From positions 1 through 21,046 of the forward strand of contig JASJGL010000079.1 of NCBI GenBank assembly GCA_033791545.1: a DNA stretch of 21,046 bases, in the 5' to 3' direction. This stretch comes from Antarcticimicrobium sp033791545 (lineage in GTDB: Bacteria; Pseudomonadota; Alphaproteobacteria; Rhodobacterales; Rhodobacteraceae). The notes beneath the pieces are model-generated. The model did no database searches and had not been told where the DNA came from. It was given only the letters and a program-made list of their open reading frames with translations. The first letter of the stretch is position 1, and each line of letters opens with the position of its first letter. Positions 14,737 through 21,046 of the stretch are shown in pieces. The position numbers and the translations under genes were made by a program.

Positions 14737-15531
14737 ATGAGCGCCATAAGCGGTGTGCATCCGAGTGCGATCATTGAAGACGGGGCCCAACTTGGCGAGG
14801 GCTGCGTTGTCGGGCCGTTTAGCATCATTGGTCCGCAGGTGGTGCTGGGTGATCGGGTCGAGGTGAAAAGCCATGTGGTTATCACCGGCGACACCCAGAT
14901 CGGCGAGGACAGCGTGATTTTTCCCTTCGCCGTGATCGGTGAGGTACCGCAGGATCTGAAGTATCAGGGCGAGGATACCCGCCTGATCATCGGTGCGCGC
15001 AACCGGATCCGCGAACATGTGACCATGAATCCGGGCACCAAGGGCGGTGGCGGCGTCACCCGCTTGGGCAATGACGGGCTGTTCATGGCTGGGTGCCATG
15101 TCGCCCATGATGCCCAGATCGGCGACCGGGTGATCCTGGTCAATAACGCGGCCGTGGCTGGGCATTGCCTGCTGCAGGACGATGTGATCGTCGGCGGCAT
15201 GTCGGGCATTCACCAATGGGTCCGGGTCGGGCGCGGCGCCATCATCGGCGCGCTGACCAAGGTGACGAATGATGTCATCCCTTACGGATTGGTTCAGGCC
15301 CCGCGGGGCGAGCTGGACGGTTTGAACCTGGTCGGGCTCAAACGGCGCGGTGTGCCGCGCTCGGATATCACAGCGCTGCGGGCTGCGTTTCAGATGCTCG
15401 CCCAGGGTGAGGGCACCTTTCAGGACCGCGCCCGCCGGCTGGGCGAAGAGACCGACAGCGAATATGTGCGCCAGATCGTCGAGTTCGTGATGGGGGACAG
15501 CGACCGGTCCTTCCTCACACCGGGGAGCTAA
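14737..15531 (+). CDS. lpxA: UDP-N-acetylglucosamine acyltransferase LpxA
   Basis: Transfers a 3-hydroxyacyl chain from ACP to the 3-OH of UDP-GlcNAc, the first lipid A step. It is a cytoplasmic trimer of left-handed beta helices, 264 aa here. Hexapeptide repeats run from about residue 8 to 185 (for example IIEDGAQLGEGCVVGPFSIIGP). The catalytic His124 lies in GCHVAHD. Other conserved stretches are VPQDLKY and GGMSGIHQ, and the C-terminal helical domain begins GLKRRGVPRSDITALR. By alignment with E. coli LpxA, the acyl-chain ruler residue Gly173 corresponds to Ala172 here (residues GALTKV). ATG 14737 follows GAAGGATTGAG, which overlaps the fabZ stop. lpxI follows after 3 bp. Confidence 0.98.
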   Translation: MSAISGVHPSAIIEDGAQLGEGCVVGPFSIIGPQVVLGDRVEVKSHVVITGDTQIGEDSVIFPFAVIGEVPQDLKYQGEDTRLIIGARNRIREHVTMNPGTKGGGGVTRLGNDGLFMAGCHVAHDAQIGDRVILVNNAAVAGHCLLQDDVIVGGMSGIHQWVRVGRGAIIGALTKVTNDVIPYGLVQAPRGELDGLNLVGLKRRGVPRSDITALRAAFQMLAQGEGTFQDRARRLGEETDSEYVRQIVEFVMGDSDRSFLTPGS

Positions 15532-15534
15532 GCG

Positions 15535-16329
15535 ATGCTGGCCCTGATCGCCGGGCGCGGCGCGCTGCCCGAGGCTGTTGCGGCGGCGCAGGAGATGGCG
15601 CCGCTCATCTGCGCCTTGGAAAGCGATCCGCCCAAGCGGCTGGAGGTGGATCTGTGGTTTCGCATCGAAACCCTTGGCACCCTGTTGGCCGATCTGAAAG
15701 CGCGCGGGGTGGATCGCATCTGCATGGCCGGCGCGATCGGACGGCCGCAGATCGATCCGGCTGTGATCGACGCGGCGACCCTGCCGCTTGTGCCGGTCCT
15801 GTCCGAGGCGCTGCAAGGTGGCGATGACGGTGCGTTGCGCGCATTGATCGGCATTTTCGAGCAGGCGGGGCTGCAGGTCGAGGCCGCCCATCAGGCCGCG
15901 CCGGGTCTGCTACTGCCGCCGGGGGTTCCCACCGGGGCGCAACCGACGGACGTCCATCGTGGCGATGCGGGGCGTGGCGCTGGGATCGTGGCGGCGATGG
16001 CGTTTGTGGATATCGGTCAGGCCTGTGTGGTGCTGAACGGTCAGGCGCTGGCGGTCGAGGGGGTGTTTGGCACCGACTGGATGCTGACCAGCCTCGCGGC
16101 CCGGCCAGATGGCGAGGGCGGGCTGTTGTTCAAGGCGCCCAAGCCGGGACAGGACGTGCGCGCCGATCTGCCGACCATCGGCCCGGAAACCGTGCGCGCC
16201 GCCGCCGGGGCCGGGCTTGAGGGGATCGTGATCGAGGCCGGGGGCGTTATCGTCCTTGATCAGCCGGGGGTGATTGCCGCCTGCGACCGGATGGGCATGT
16301 TCCTCTGGTCGCGCGAGCCACAGCTCTGA
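15535..16329 (+). CDS. lpxI: UDP-2,3-diacylglucosamine pyrophosphatase LpxI (DUF1009)
   Basis: Cleaves UDP-2,3-diacylglucosamine to lipid X and UMP, replacing the LpxH enzyme of gammaproteobacteria. The family was characterised in Caulobacter. It is a 264-aa protein acting at the inner face of the cytoplasmic membrane. The N-terminal domain starts MLALIAGRGALPEAVA. GGDDGALR (about 95-102) is typical of the family. The C-terminal domain has KAPKPGQDVRADLPTIGPETV (200-220), whose conserved Asp residues are expected to bind the metal. AIEAGGVIVLD-like sequence follows as GIVIEAGGVIVLDQ. The start is 3 bp after lpxA with GGGGAG upstream, and the stop shares one base with the lpxB start. Confidence 0.96.
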   Translation: MLALIAGRGALPEAVAAAQEMAPLICALESDPPKRLEVDLWFRIETLGTLLADLKARGVDRICMAGAIGRPQIDPAVIDAATLPLVPVLSEALQGGDDGALRALIGIFEQAGLQVEAAHQAAPGLLLPPGVPTGAQPTDVHRGDAGRGAGIVAAMAFVDIGQACVVLNGQALAVEGVFGTDWMLTSLAARPDGEGGLLFKAPKPGQDVRADLPTIGPETVRAAAGAGLEGIVIEAGGVIVLDQPGVIAACDRMGMFLWSREPQL

Positions 16330-17480
16330 TGCGCGCCTTTCTGGTAGCCGGAGAGCCGTCTGGCGACCGGCTGGGGGGCGCGCTCATGGCGGGGTTGCAC
16401 CAACTTGCTCCCGGTGTGAGCTTTGACGGCGTCGGCGGGCCGCAGATGCAGGCGCAGGGGCTTGTCAGCCGCTTTCCGATGGACGAGCTCAGCATCATGG
16501 GCATCGCCGAGGTGCTGCCAAAGTATTTCGACCTCAAACGCCGCATAGAAGAAATCGCGCAGGCGGTGATCGACACCCGCCCGGATGTTCTGATCACCAT
16601 CGACAGCCCGGATTTCTGTCTCCGGGTGGCCAAACGCGTCAAGGCGGCGACGAATATCCGCACCGTGCATTACGTGGCCCCCACGGTCTGGGCGTGGCGA
16701 CCCAAGCGCGCCGACAAGATGGCGCGCGTGATTGACCATGTGCTTGCCCTTTTCCCGTTCGAGCCGCCCTATATGCAGGCCGCCGGGATGGCTTGCGATT
16801 TCGTCGGTCATCCGGTCGTGGCCGAGCCGCAGGCCGACGCGGCAGAGATCACCGCCTTTCGGGCGCGCCACAGGCTGGGCGATGCGCCGTTGTTGCTGGT
16901 GCTGCCGGGGTCGCGCAAGGGCGAGGTCACGCGCCTTGCTCCGGTCTTTGGTCAGGCTCTAGTCCCGGTTCTGGCGGCGCGCCCCGATCTGCGCCCGGTG
17001 GTGCCCGCCGCTGCGCCGGTGGCCGCGATGGTGCGCGAAATGGTGGCCGCTTGGCCCGGTGCGCCGCTGATCCTTGATCCGCGCGACCGGGATGCCGAGA
17101 CCGCGCAGGCCGACAAGCGGGCGGCCTTTGCTGCCGCCGATCTGGCGCTGGCCGCGTCGGGCACCGTGGCGTTGGAACTGGCGGCGGCCGCAACGCCGAT
17201 GGTCATGGCCTACAAGGTGAACTGGCTGACATGGCAACTGGCCCGGCGGATGATGCGGATCGACACCGCCAATCTGGTCAATCTGGTCAGTGAAACCCGC
17301 GTGGTTCCGGAATGCCTAGGCCCCGATTGTCGCCCCGATCTGATCGCCGAGACGGTGTTGCGGGTGCTGGATCAACCCGAGGCGCAGAAAGATGCAATGG
17401 CACTGACCATGGACCGGCTGGGCCTCGGCGGCGAGGCACCGGGGCTGCGCGCGGCGCGAGCGGTGCTTGAGCGTCTGTAA
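16329..17480 (+). CDS. lpxB: Lipid-A-disaccharide synthase LpxB
   Basis: Joins lipid X and UDP-2,3-diacylglucosamine into the lipid A disaccharide. It is a membrane-associated GT-B glycosyltransferase (family 19) of 383 aa. Family motifs are FLVAGEPSGDRLGGALM at the N-terminus, MGIAEVLPKYFDLKRR, TIDSPDFCLRVAK, HYVAPTVWAWRPKRADKM, LALFPFEPPYM and FVGHPVV. The nucleotide-binding half contains LLVLPGSRKGEV and LAASGTVALELAAAATPMVMAYK. It begins at TGATG with the lpxI stop and is the last gene of the cluster. The gene is convergent with mnmA across 38 bp, where I see no T-tailed terminator. Confidence 0.97.
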   Translation: MRAFLVAGEPSGDRLGGALMAGLHQLAPGVSFDGVGGPQMQAQGLVSRFPMDELSIMGIAEVLPKYFDLKRRIEEIAQAVIDTRPDVLITIDSPDFCLRVAKRVKAATNIRTVHYVAPTVWAWRPKRADKMARVIDHVLALFPFEPPYMQAAGMACDFVGHPVVAEPQADAAEITAFRARHRLGDAPLLLVLPGSRKGEVTRLAPVFGQALVPVLAARPDLRPVVPAAAPVAAMVREMVAAWPGAPLILDPRDRDAETAQADKRAAFAAADLALAASGTVALELAAAATPMVMAYKVNWLTWQLARRMMRIDTANLVNLVSETRVVPECLGPDCRPDLIAETVLRVLDQPEAQKDAMALTMDRLGLGGEAPGLRAARAVLERL

Positions 17481-17518
17481 CCCGCGACGGACCTACGACA
17501 AACCAGGCGACGCGGAGA

Positions 17519-18664
17519 TTATTCCCCGCGCCAGATCCAGCCGCCGCCAAAGACGCGCGTGCCCTTGGGATCGTAGAACACGCAGGCCTGACCGGGCGAG
17601 ACGCCCTCTTCAGGGGTCAGCAGTTCCACCTCGGCGGTGGTCGACGACAGCGGCCGCACGATCGCCTCGCGCGGGGGGCGGGTCGAGCGGACCTTGACCG
17701 ACAGATGCCATTCCGACCGGCTGTCAAAGGGTTCATCCCCAAGCCAGTTGATCTCGCGCATCGGGATCACCCGCGTCGCCAGCATCTCTTTCGGGCCGAC
17801 CACCACATGTTTCTTGTCGACATCCAGCCGGACCACATAAAGCGGATCGCTGAGCCCGCCGATGCCCAGCCCGCGGCGCTGGCCGATGGTGTAATGAATC
17901 ACCCCGTCATGGGTGCCCAGAACCCGACCGTCGGCATGCACGATCTCGCCCGCGTCGGCAGCGCCCGGACGCAGTTTTTCGATCACGCTGGCATAATCGC
18001 CATTGGGCACGAAACAGATGTCTTGGCTGTCGGGCTTGTCCGCGACCGCCAAGCCGTAATCCGCCGCCATCGCACGCGTTGCATCCTTGCTTGGTAGGTG
18101 GCCCAGCGGGAAGCGCAGAAACTCGAGTTGTTCCGGCGTGGTCGAGAACAGGAAATAGGACTGATCCCGGTTCGCATCGGCGGCACTGTGCAACTCTGGT
18201 CCGTTCGGCCCCACCTTGCGTTGGATATAGTGCCCCGTTGCCATGCAATCGGCCTCAAGATCCTTGGCCGTTTGCAGCAGATCCTTGAACTTCACCCGCT
18301 CATTGCAGCGGATACAGGGCACCGGCGTCGCCCCGGCCAGATAGCTGTCGGCAAATTCGTCGATCACCGCATCCTTGAAGATGTTTTCATAATCCAGCAC
18401 ATAGTGGGGAAATCCATGTTCCTCGGCGACGCGGCGGGCATCGTGGATGTCGAGCCCGGCACAGCAGGCGCCCTTTTTCGCAAGCGCCGCGCCGTGATCG
18501 TACAGTTGCAGCGTCACCCCCACCACGTCATAGCCTTGCGATGCCAGATGCGCGGCCACGACCGAACTGTCGACGCCGCCCGACATCGCCACGACGACGC
18601 GGGTTTCCGACGGCGGCTTGGGAAGGCCAAGCGAGTTTAGCGGTGCATTGGTGTCCAGCGCCAT
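17519..18664 (-). CDS. mnmA: tRNA-specific 2-thiouridylase MnmA
   Basis: Puts sulfur on position 2 of wobble uridine 34 of Lys, Glu and Gln tRNAs. It is cytoplasmic and 381 aa, slightly longer than the usual 360-370 because of about 20 extra N-terminal residues. The PP-loop AMSGGVDSSV is at 26-35. The nucleophile Cys is in TPVPCIRCNERVKF (Cys117; Cys120 also present) and the second catalytic Cys is Cys217 in DSQDICFVPNG. ATGHYIQRK and YTIGQRRGLGIGG are also standard. ATG 18664 follows AAGGAG at 8 bases, a strong site. It is divergent from sciP and convergent with lpxB, so it is transcribed alone. Confidence 0.97.
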   Translation of the reverse strand: MALDTNAPLNSLGLPKPPSETRVVVAMSGGVDSSVVAAHLASQGYDVVGVTLQLYDHGAALAKKGACCAGLDIHDARRVAEEHGFPHYVLDYENIFKDAVIDEFADSYLAGATPVPCIRCNERVKFKDLLQTAKDLEADCMATGHYIQRKVGPNGPELHSAADANRDQSYFLFSTTPEQLEFLRFPLGHLPSKDATRAMAADYGLAVADKPDSQDICFVPNGDYASVIEKLRPGAADAGEIVHADGRVLGTHDGVIHYTIGQRRGLGIGGLSDPLYVVRLDVDKKHVVVGPKEMLATRVIPMREINWLGDEPFDSRSEWHLSVKVRSTRPPREAIVRPLSSTTAEVELLTPEEGVSPGQACVFYDPKGTRVFGGGWIWRGE

Positions 18665-18709
18665 GGCGGCGGCTCCTTGAATAACGGTCGTCTGTGGGAA
18701 CTCTTTCGG

Positions 18710-18737
18710 AATATAGGAAAATTCGATACACTCTCAA
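18710..18737 (-). promoter_or_regulatory. Predicted sigma70 promoter of mnmA
   Basis: On the minus strand TTGAGA (18732-18737) and TATATT (18710-18715) are 16 bases apart, each matching consensus at 5 of 6 positions. The distance to the mnmA start is about 45 bases. It lies in the 141-bp gap shared with the divergent sciP, whose own promoter I could not place. Confidence 0.6.
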
Positions 18738-18805
18738 GGGGCGGTTTCACACCCCGTTAAGAGCTACGCGGCAAGACTAGCCGTGGGACTGCTGAGGGGT
18801 TGGTG

Positions 18806-19084
18806 ATGTATCTTAAGAAAGTGGAAGGACCGCGCGCTGTAAAGCTGCCGGACGGAACGATGATGACGCGGGCGGATCTGCCGCCCGCCGCAACGCAAAG
18901 GTGGGTTGCCTCGCGCAAGGCGGCGGTGGTCAGGGGCGTCCTGTACGGGCTGATCAGCGAAAGCGAGGCCAGGAAACGCTATGCGCTCAGCGATGAAGAG
19001 CTGCACTCCTGGATCGAGGCGGTTGATACCCATGGCGTGCAGGCGCTGAAAGCGACGGCCTTGAAACGGTATAGACAACTGTAG
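18806..19084 (+). CDS. sciP: CtrA inhibitor SciP (DUF1153 family)
   Basis: A small helix-turn-helix protein of 92 aa. In Caulobacter SciP binds CtrA and DNA at CtrA-controlled promoters and blocks transcription activation by CtrA. The N-terminal stretch MYLKKVEGPRAVKLPDG and the following MTRADLPPA are hallmarks of the family. The HTH region is RWVASRKAAVVRGVLYGLIS, then EARKRYALSDEELHSWIEA, and the end is ALKATALKRYRQL. ATG 18806 follows GAGGGG at suitable spacing; in-frame GTG and TTG codons directly precede it. It sits 111 bp upstream of its partner ctrA, in the same direction. Confidence 0.93.
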   Translation: MYLKKVEGPRAVKLPDGTMMTRADLPPAATQRWVASRKAAVVRGVLYGLISESEARKRYALSDEELHSWIEAVDTHGVQALKATALKRYRQL

Positions 19085-19120
19085 ATTGTTTTGAGATGCT
19101 CCAGTGCAAACATCAGGACG

Positions 19121-19136
19121 GTAACACGTGGTTAAC
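19121..19136 (+). promoter_or_regulatory. Candidate CtrA box upstream of ctrA
   Basis: GTAA-N7-TTAAC at 19121-19136 matches the CtrA consensus TTAA-N7-TTAAC at 8 of 9 defined positions. A further GGTTAAC half-site lies at 19150-19156, exactly 20 bp after the GGTTAAC at 19130-19136 and on the same face of the helix. These sites are 40-75 bp upstream of the ctrA start, a suitable place for autoregulation. Confidence 0.5.
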
Positions 19137-19195
19137 TTTTTTTCGCCAAGGTTAACGCAACTGTTGATGTCTTACACATTACGGAGTGTTCAATT

Positions 19196-19909
19196 ATGCG
19201 CGTTCTTTTGGTGGAAGATGATCCGGCGACGTCGAAAAGCATCGAGTTGATCCTGACTCATGCCAATCTGAACGTCTATTCGACCGAGTTGGGCGAAGAG
19301 GGGATCGATCTTGCCAAGCTTTATGATTACGATTTGATCCTCCTTGATCTCAATCTGCCGGACATGAACGGGCATGAGGTGCTGCGCCAGATCCGTCTGG
19401 CGCGGGTAGATACCCCGATCCTGATCCTGACCGGATCGGACGACACGGAAAGCAAGCTCAAGGGCTTCGGGTTCGGGGCCGATGATTATCTGACCAAACC
19501 GTTTCACCGCGACGAGCTGGTGGCGCGGATCCACGCAATTATCCGTCGTTCCAAGGGGCATTCCCAATCGGTGATCCATACCGGCAAGATCGCGGTGAAC
19601 CTGGACGCCAAGACCGTCGAGTCGGGAGGCGATCCGGTGCATCTGACGGGCAAGGAATACCAGATGTTGGAACTCCTGAGTCTGCGCAAGGGCACCACTT
19701 TGACCAAGGAGATGTTCCTCAACCATCTTTATGGCGGCATGGATGAGCCAGAGCTGAAGATCATTGACGTTTTCATCTGCAAGCTTCGCAAGAAGCTTGG
19801 CCAGGCCACCGGCGGCGACAACTACATCGAAACGGTCTGGGGCCGTGGCTATGTGCTACGCGATCCGCGCGAAGATGGGGCCGGGGCGCAGATGGTCGCT
19901 TCCGCCTGA
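19196..19909 (+). CDS. ctrA: Cell cycle/motility response regulator CtrA
   Basis: An OmpR-type response regulator of 237 aa. The receiver domain (1-120) has the acidic pocket EDD (8-9) and the phosphoacceptor Asp51 in LILLDLNLPDMNG, plus Thr/Lys switch residues in ILTGSDD and DYLTKPF. The winged-helix DNA-binding domain (about 125-228) contains VHLTGKEYQMLELLSLRKG and ELKIIDVFICKLRKKLG, nearly invariant in CtrA. In rhodobacters CtrA controls flagellar motility, gene transfer agent and related traits rather than being essential. Upstream control probably runs through the CckA-ChpT phosphorelay, not present here. ATG 19196 follows CGGAG at about 10 bases. Likely autoregulated through the box at 19121. 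Confidence 0.97.
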   Translation: MRVLLVEDDPATSKSIELILTHANLNVYSTELGEEGIDLAKLYDYDLILLDLNLPDMNGHEVLRQIRLARVDTPILILTGSDDTESKLKGFGFGADDYLTKPFHRDELVARIHAIIRRSKGHSQSVIHTGKIAVNLDAKTVESGGDPVHLTGKEYQMLELLSLRKGTTLTKEMFLNHLYGGMDEPELKIIDVFICKLRKKLGQATGGDNYIETVWGRGYVLRDPREDGAGAQMVASA

Positions 19910-20026
19910 CGGCGATCTGATCGCGAAACCCGCACCCAGCGTCGTCACTGCGTCTGGACCTGCGGCGTGGCGCACCCTATCACGGACCCGGTGAAACAGC
20001 CGGATACAGGTGGGGCGCGCAGGGCC

Positions 20027-21046
20027 GTGACGAACGAAAACGACACTGAATACACCGAGATCGACTCCCTGACACGGGATCAGGCGCGGGCAGAACTCGA
20101 CCGCTTGGCCGAGCAATTGCTTGAGGCCGACACCGCCTATCACACCGAGGACGCCCCGGTGATGTCGGACGCGGCCTATGACCGGCTCAAACGCCGCAAC
20201 GCCGCCATCGAGGCGCGCTTTCCCGACATCAAGCGCAGCGACAGCCCCTCGGACCGGGTGGGCGCGAAACCGGCCGAGGGGTTTTCCAAGGTCACCCATG
20301 CCCAGCGGATGATGTCGCTGGGCAATGCCTTTGACCCGCAGGATGTAACAGCGTTCGATGCCAGCATCTGCAAATATCTCGGGCTCGAGGCCGGGACGCT
20401 GGCCTATACTGCAGAGCCCAAGATCGACGGGCTGTCGCTGTCGTTGCGCTATGAGCACGGCGAATTGGTGCAGGCGGCCACGCGCGGCGATGGGGCGGTC
20501 GGCGAGAATGTGACCGCAAACGCCCGCACCATCCGCGATATTCCCCAACGCCTAACCGGCGCACCAGAGGTGCTGGAAGTGCGCGGCGAGGTCTATATGG
20601 GCCACGCCGATTTCGCCGCGTTGAACGAACGGCAGGTCGAAAAAGGGGAAAAGGCCTTTGCCAATCCGCGTAACGCCGCCGCCGGTTCCCTGCGCCAGCT
20701 TGATGCCGAGATCACCCGCGCCCGACCGCTGAAATTCTTTGCCTATGCCTGGGGAGAACTGTCGAAGCCCTTGGCCGAAACCCAGATCGGCGCGATGGAC
20801 CGGCTAAAGCAACTAGGATTTGTCACCAACGATCTGACCAAGCTCTGCGCGGGGCCCGAGGCATTGCTCGCCCATTACCGCAGCATCGCGGAACAGCGCG
20901 CCACGCTGGGCTATGACATCGACGGCGTGGTCTACAAGCTGGACTCGCGCGAGCAGCAGGAAGCGCTCGGCTACGTGTCACGCGCGCCCCGCTGGGCGGT
21001 CGCACACAAGTTCCCCGCCCAGGAACAGCTCACCACCGTCGTGGCC
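20027..21046 (+). CDS. ligA: NAD-dependent DNA ligase LigA (partial, C-terminus beyond right edge)
   Basis: Seals DNA nicks in replication and repair using NAD+. The first 340 codons are present, ending in HKFPAQEQLTTVVA. Domain Ia lies at about 15-80, with the NAD-binding YHTEDAPVMSDAAYDRL. The adenylation domain has the nucleotide-accepting Lys132 in AEPKIDGLSLSLRYEHGE, then TRGDGAVGENVT, LEVRGEVYM, KAFANPRNAAAGSLRQLD and GYDIDGVVYKLD, all ligase motifs. The OB-fold, zinc finger, HhH and BRCT parts must lie beyond the edge. The start is uncertain: GTG 20027 gives MTNENDTEYT, but in-frame GTGs at 19991 and 19967 would add 12 or 20 residues, and none has an ideal ribosome site. It lies 117 bp after ctrA. 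Confidence 0.95.
   Translation, partial: MTNENDTEYTEIDSLTRDQARAELDRLAEQLLEADTAYHTEDAPVMSDAAYDRLKRRNAAIEARFPDIKRSDSPSDRVGAKPAEGFSKVTHAQRMMSLGNAFDPQDVTAFDASICKYLGLEAGTLAYTAEPKIDGLSLSLRYEHGELVQAATRGDGAVGENVTANARTIRDIPQRLTGAPEVLEVRGEVYMGHADFAALNERQVEKGEKAFANPRNAAAGSLRQLDAEITRARPLKFFAYAWGELSKPLAETQIGAMDRLKQLGFVTNDLTKLCAGPEALLAHYRSIAEQRATLGYDIDGVVYKLDSREQQEALGYVSRAPRWAVAHKFPAQEQLTTVVA

Noticed and set aside
14719..15891. 390-codon minus-strand open frame opposite lpxA and lpxI
   Set aside because: It is antisense across the boundary of two intact, well-conserved genes and shows no domain.
17481..17518. Bidirectional terminator between lpxB and mnmA
   Set aside because: Only CCGCG/CGCGG with a 25-base loop can be paired in the 38-bp gap and no T-run follows on either strand.
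19910..20026. Terminator or promoter between ctrA and ligA
   Set aside because: No hairpin with T-run and no convincing -35/-10 pair could be seen in the 117-bp gap. ligA may be co-transcribed with ctrA or use an atypical promoter.

Overview
The window looks like a chromosomal segment of an alphaproteobacterium, most probably of the Rhodobacteraceae (Roseobacter group). The grounds are the high GC content, a CtrA response regulator next to its antagonist SciP (DUF1153), LpxI rather than LpxH for lipid A synthesis, and the gene order pyrH-frr-uppS-cdsA-dxr-rseP-bamA-skp-fabZ-lpxA-lpxI-lpxB. I see no insertion sequence, phage gene, CRISPR array, tRNA or rRNA. Apart from the transporter at the left edge, almost everything is core housekeeping DNA.

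Region 1 (1-4273, minus strand) is a peptide/opine-type ABC importer operon read right to left: a Tat-exported family 5 substrate-binding protein, a DppB-like permease and a DppC-like permease cut by the left edge. Upstream of it, on the same strand, is an AraC-family regulator. The short gap between regulator and binding protein holds a good sigma70-type promoter and two AAAACGACA repeats exactly 21 bp apart, a typical AraC-family operator geometry.

Region 2 (4352-5233, minus) is miaA, divergent from region 3.

Region 3 (5344-17480, plus) is a 12 kb cell-envelope supercluster of tightly packed and overlapping genes. pyrH makes UDP and frr recycles ribosomes. uppS, cdsA and dxr supply undecaprenyl lipid carrier, CDP-diacylglycerol and isoprenoid precursor. 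rseP is an intramembrane protease, and bamA and skp build outer-membrane proteins. fabZ, lpxA, lpxI and lpxB supply hydroxyacyl chains and early lipid A steps. lpxD, which usually lies between skp and fabZ, is missing here. A 42-codon small membrane-protein gene sits between rseP and bamA. A tiny 11-codon reading frame bridges cdsA and dxr with stop/start overlaps at both ends.

Region 4 (17519-18664, minus) is mnmA, convergent with lpxB and divergent from sciP, with a clear promoter.

Region 5 (18806-21046, plus) holds sciP, ctrA and the first 340 codons of ligA. A near-consensus CtrA box lies between sciP and ctrA, which suggests autoregulation by CtrA.

No wholly new system is evident. The points most worth a second look are the 42-aa membrane protein, the cdsA/dxr bridging mini-ORF with its 18-bp tandem repeat, the AraC operator/promoter, the CtrA box, and the residue at the acyl-chain ruler position of LpxA.
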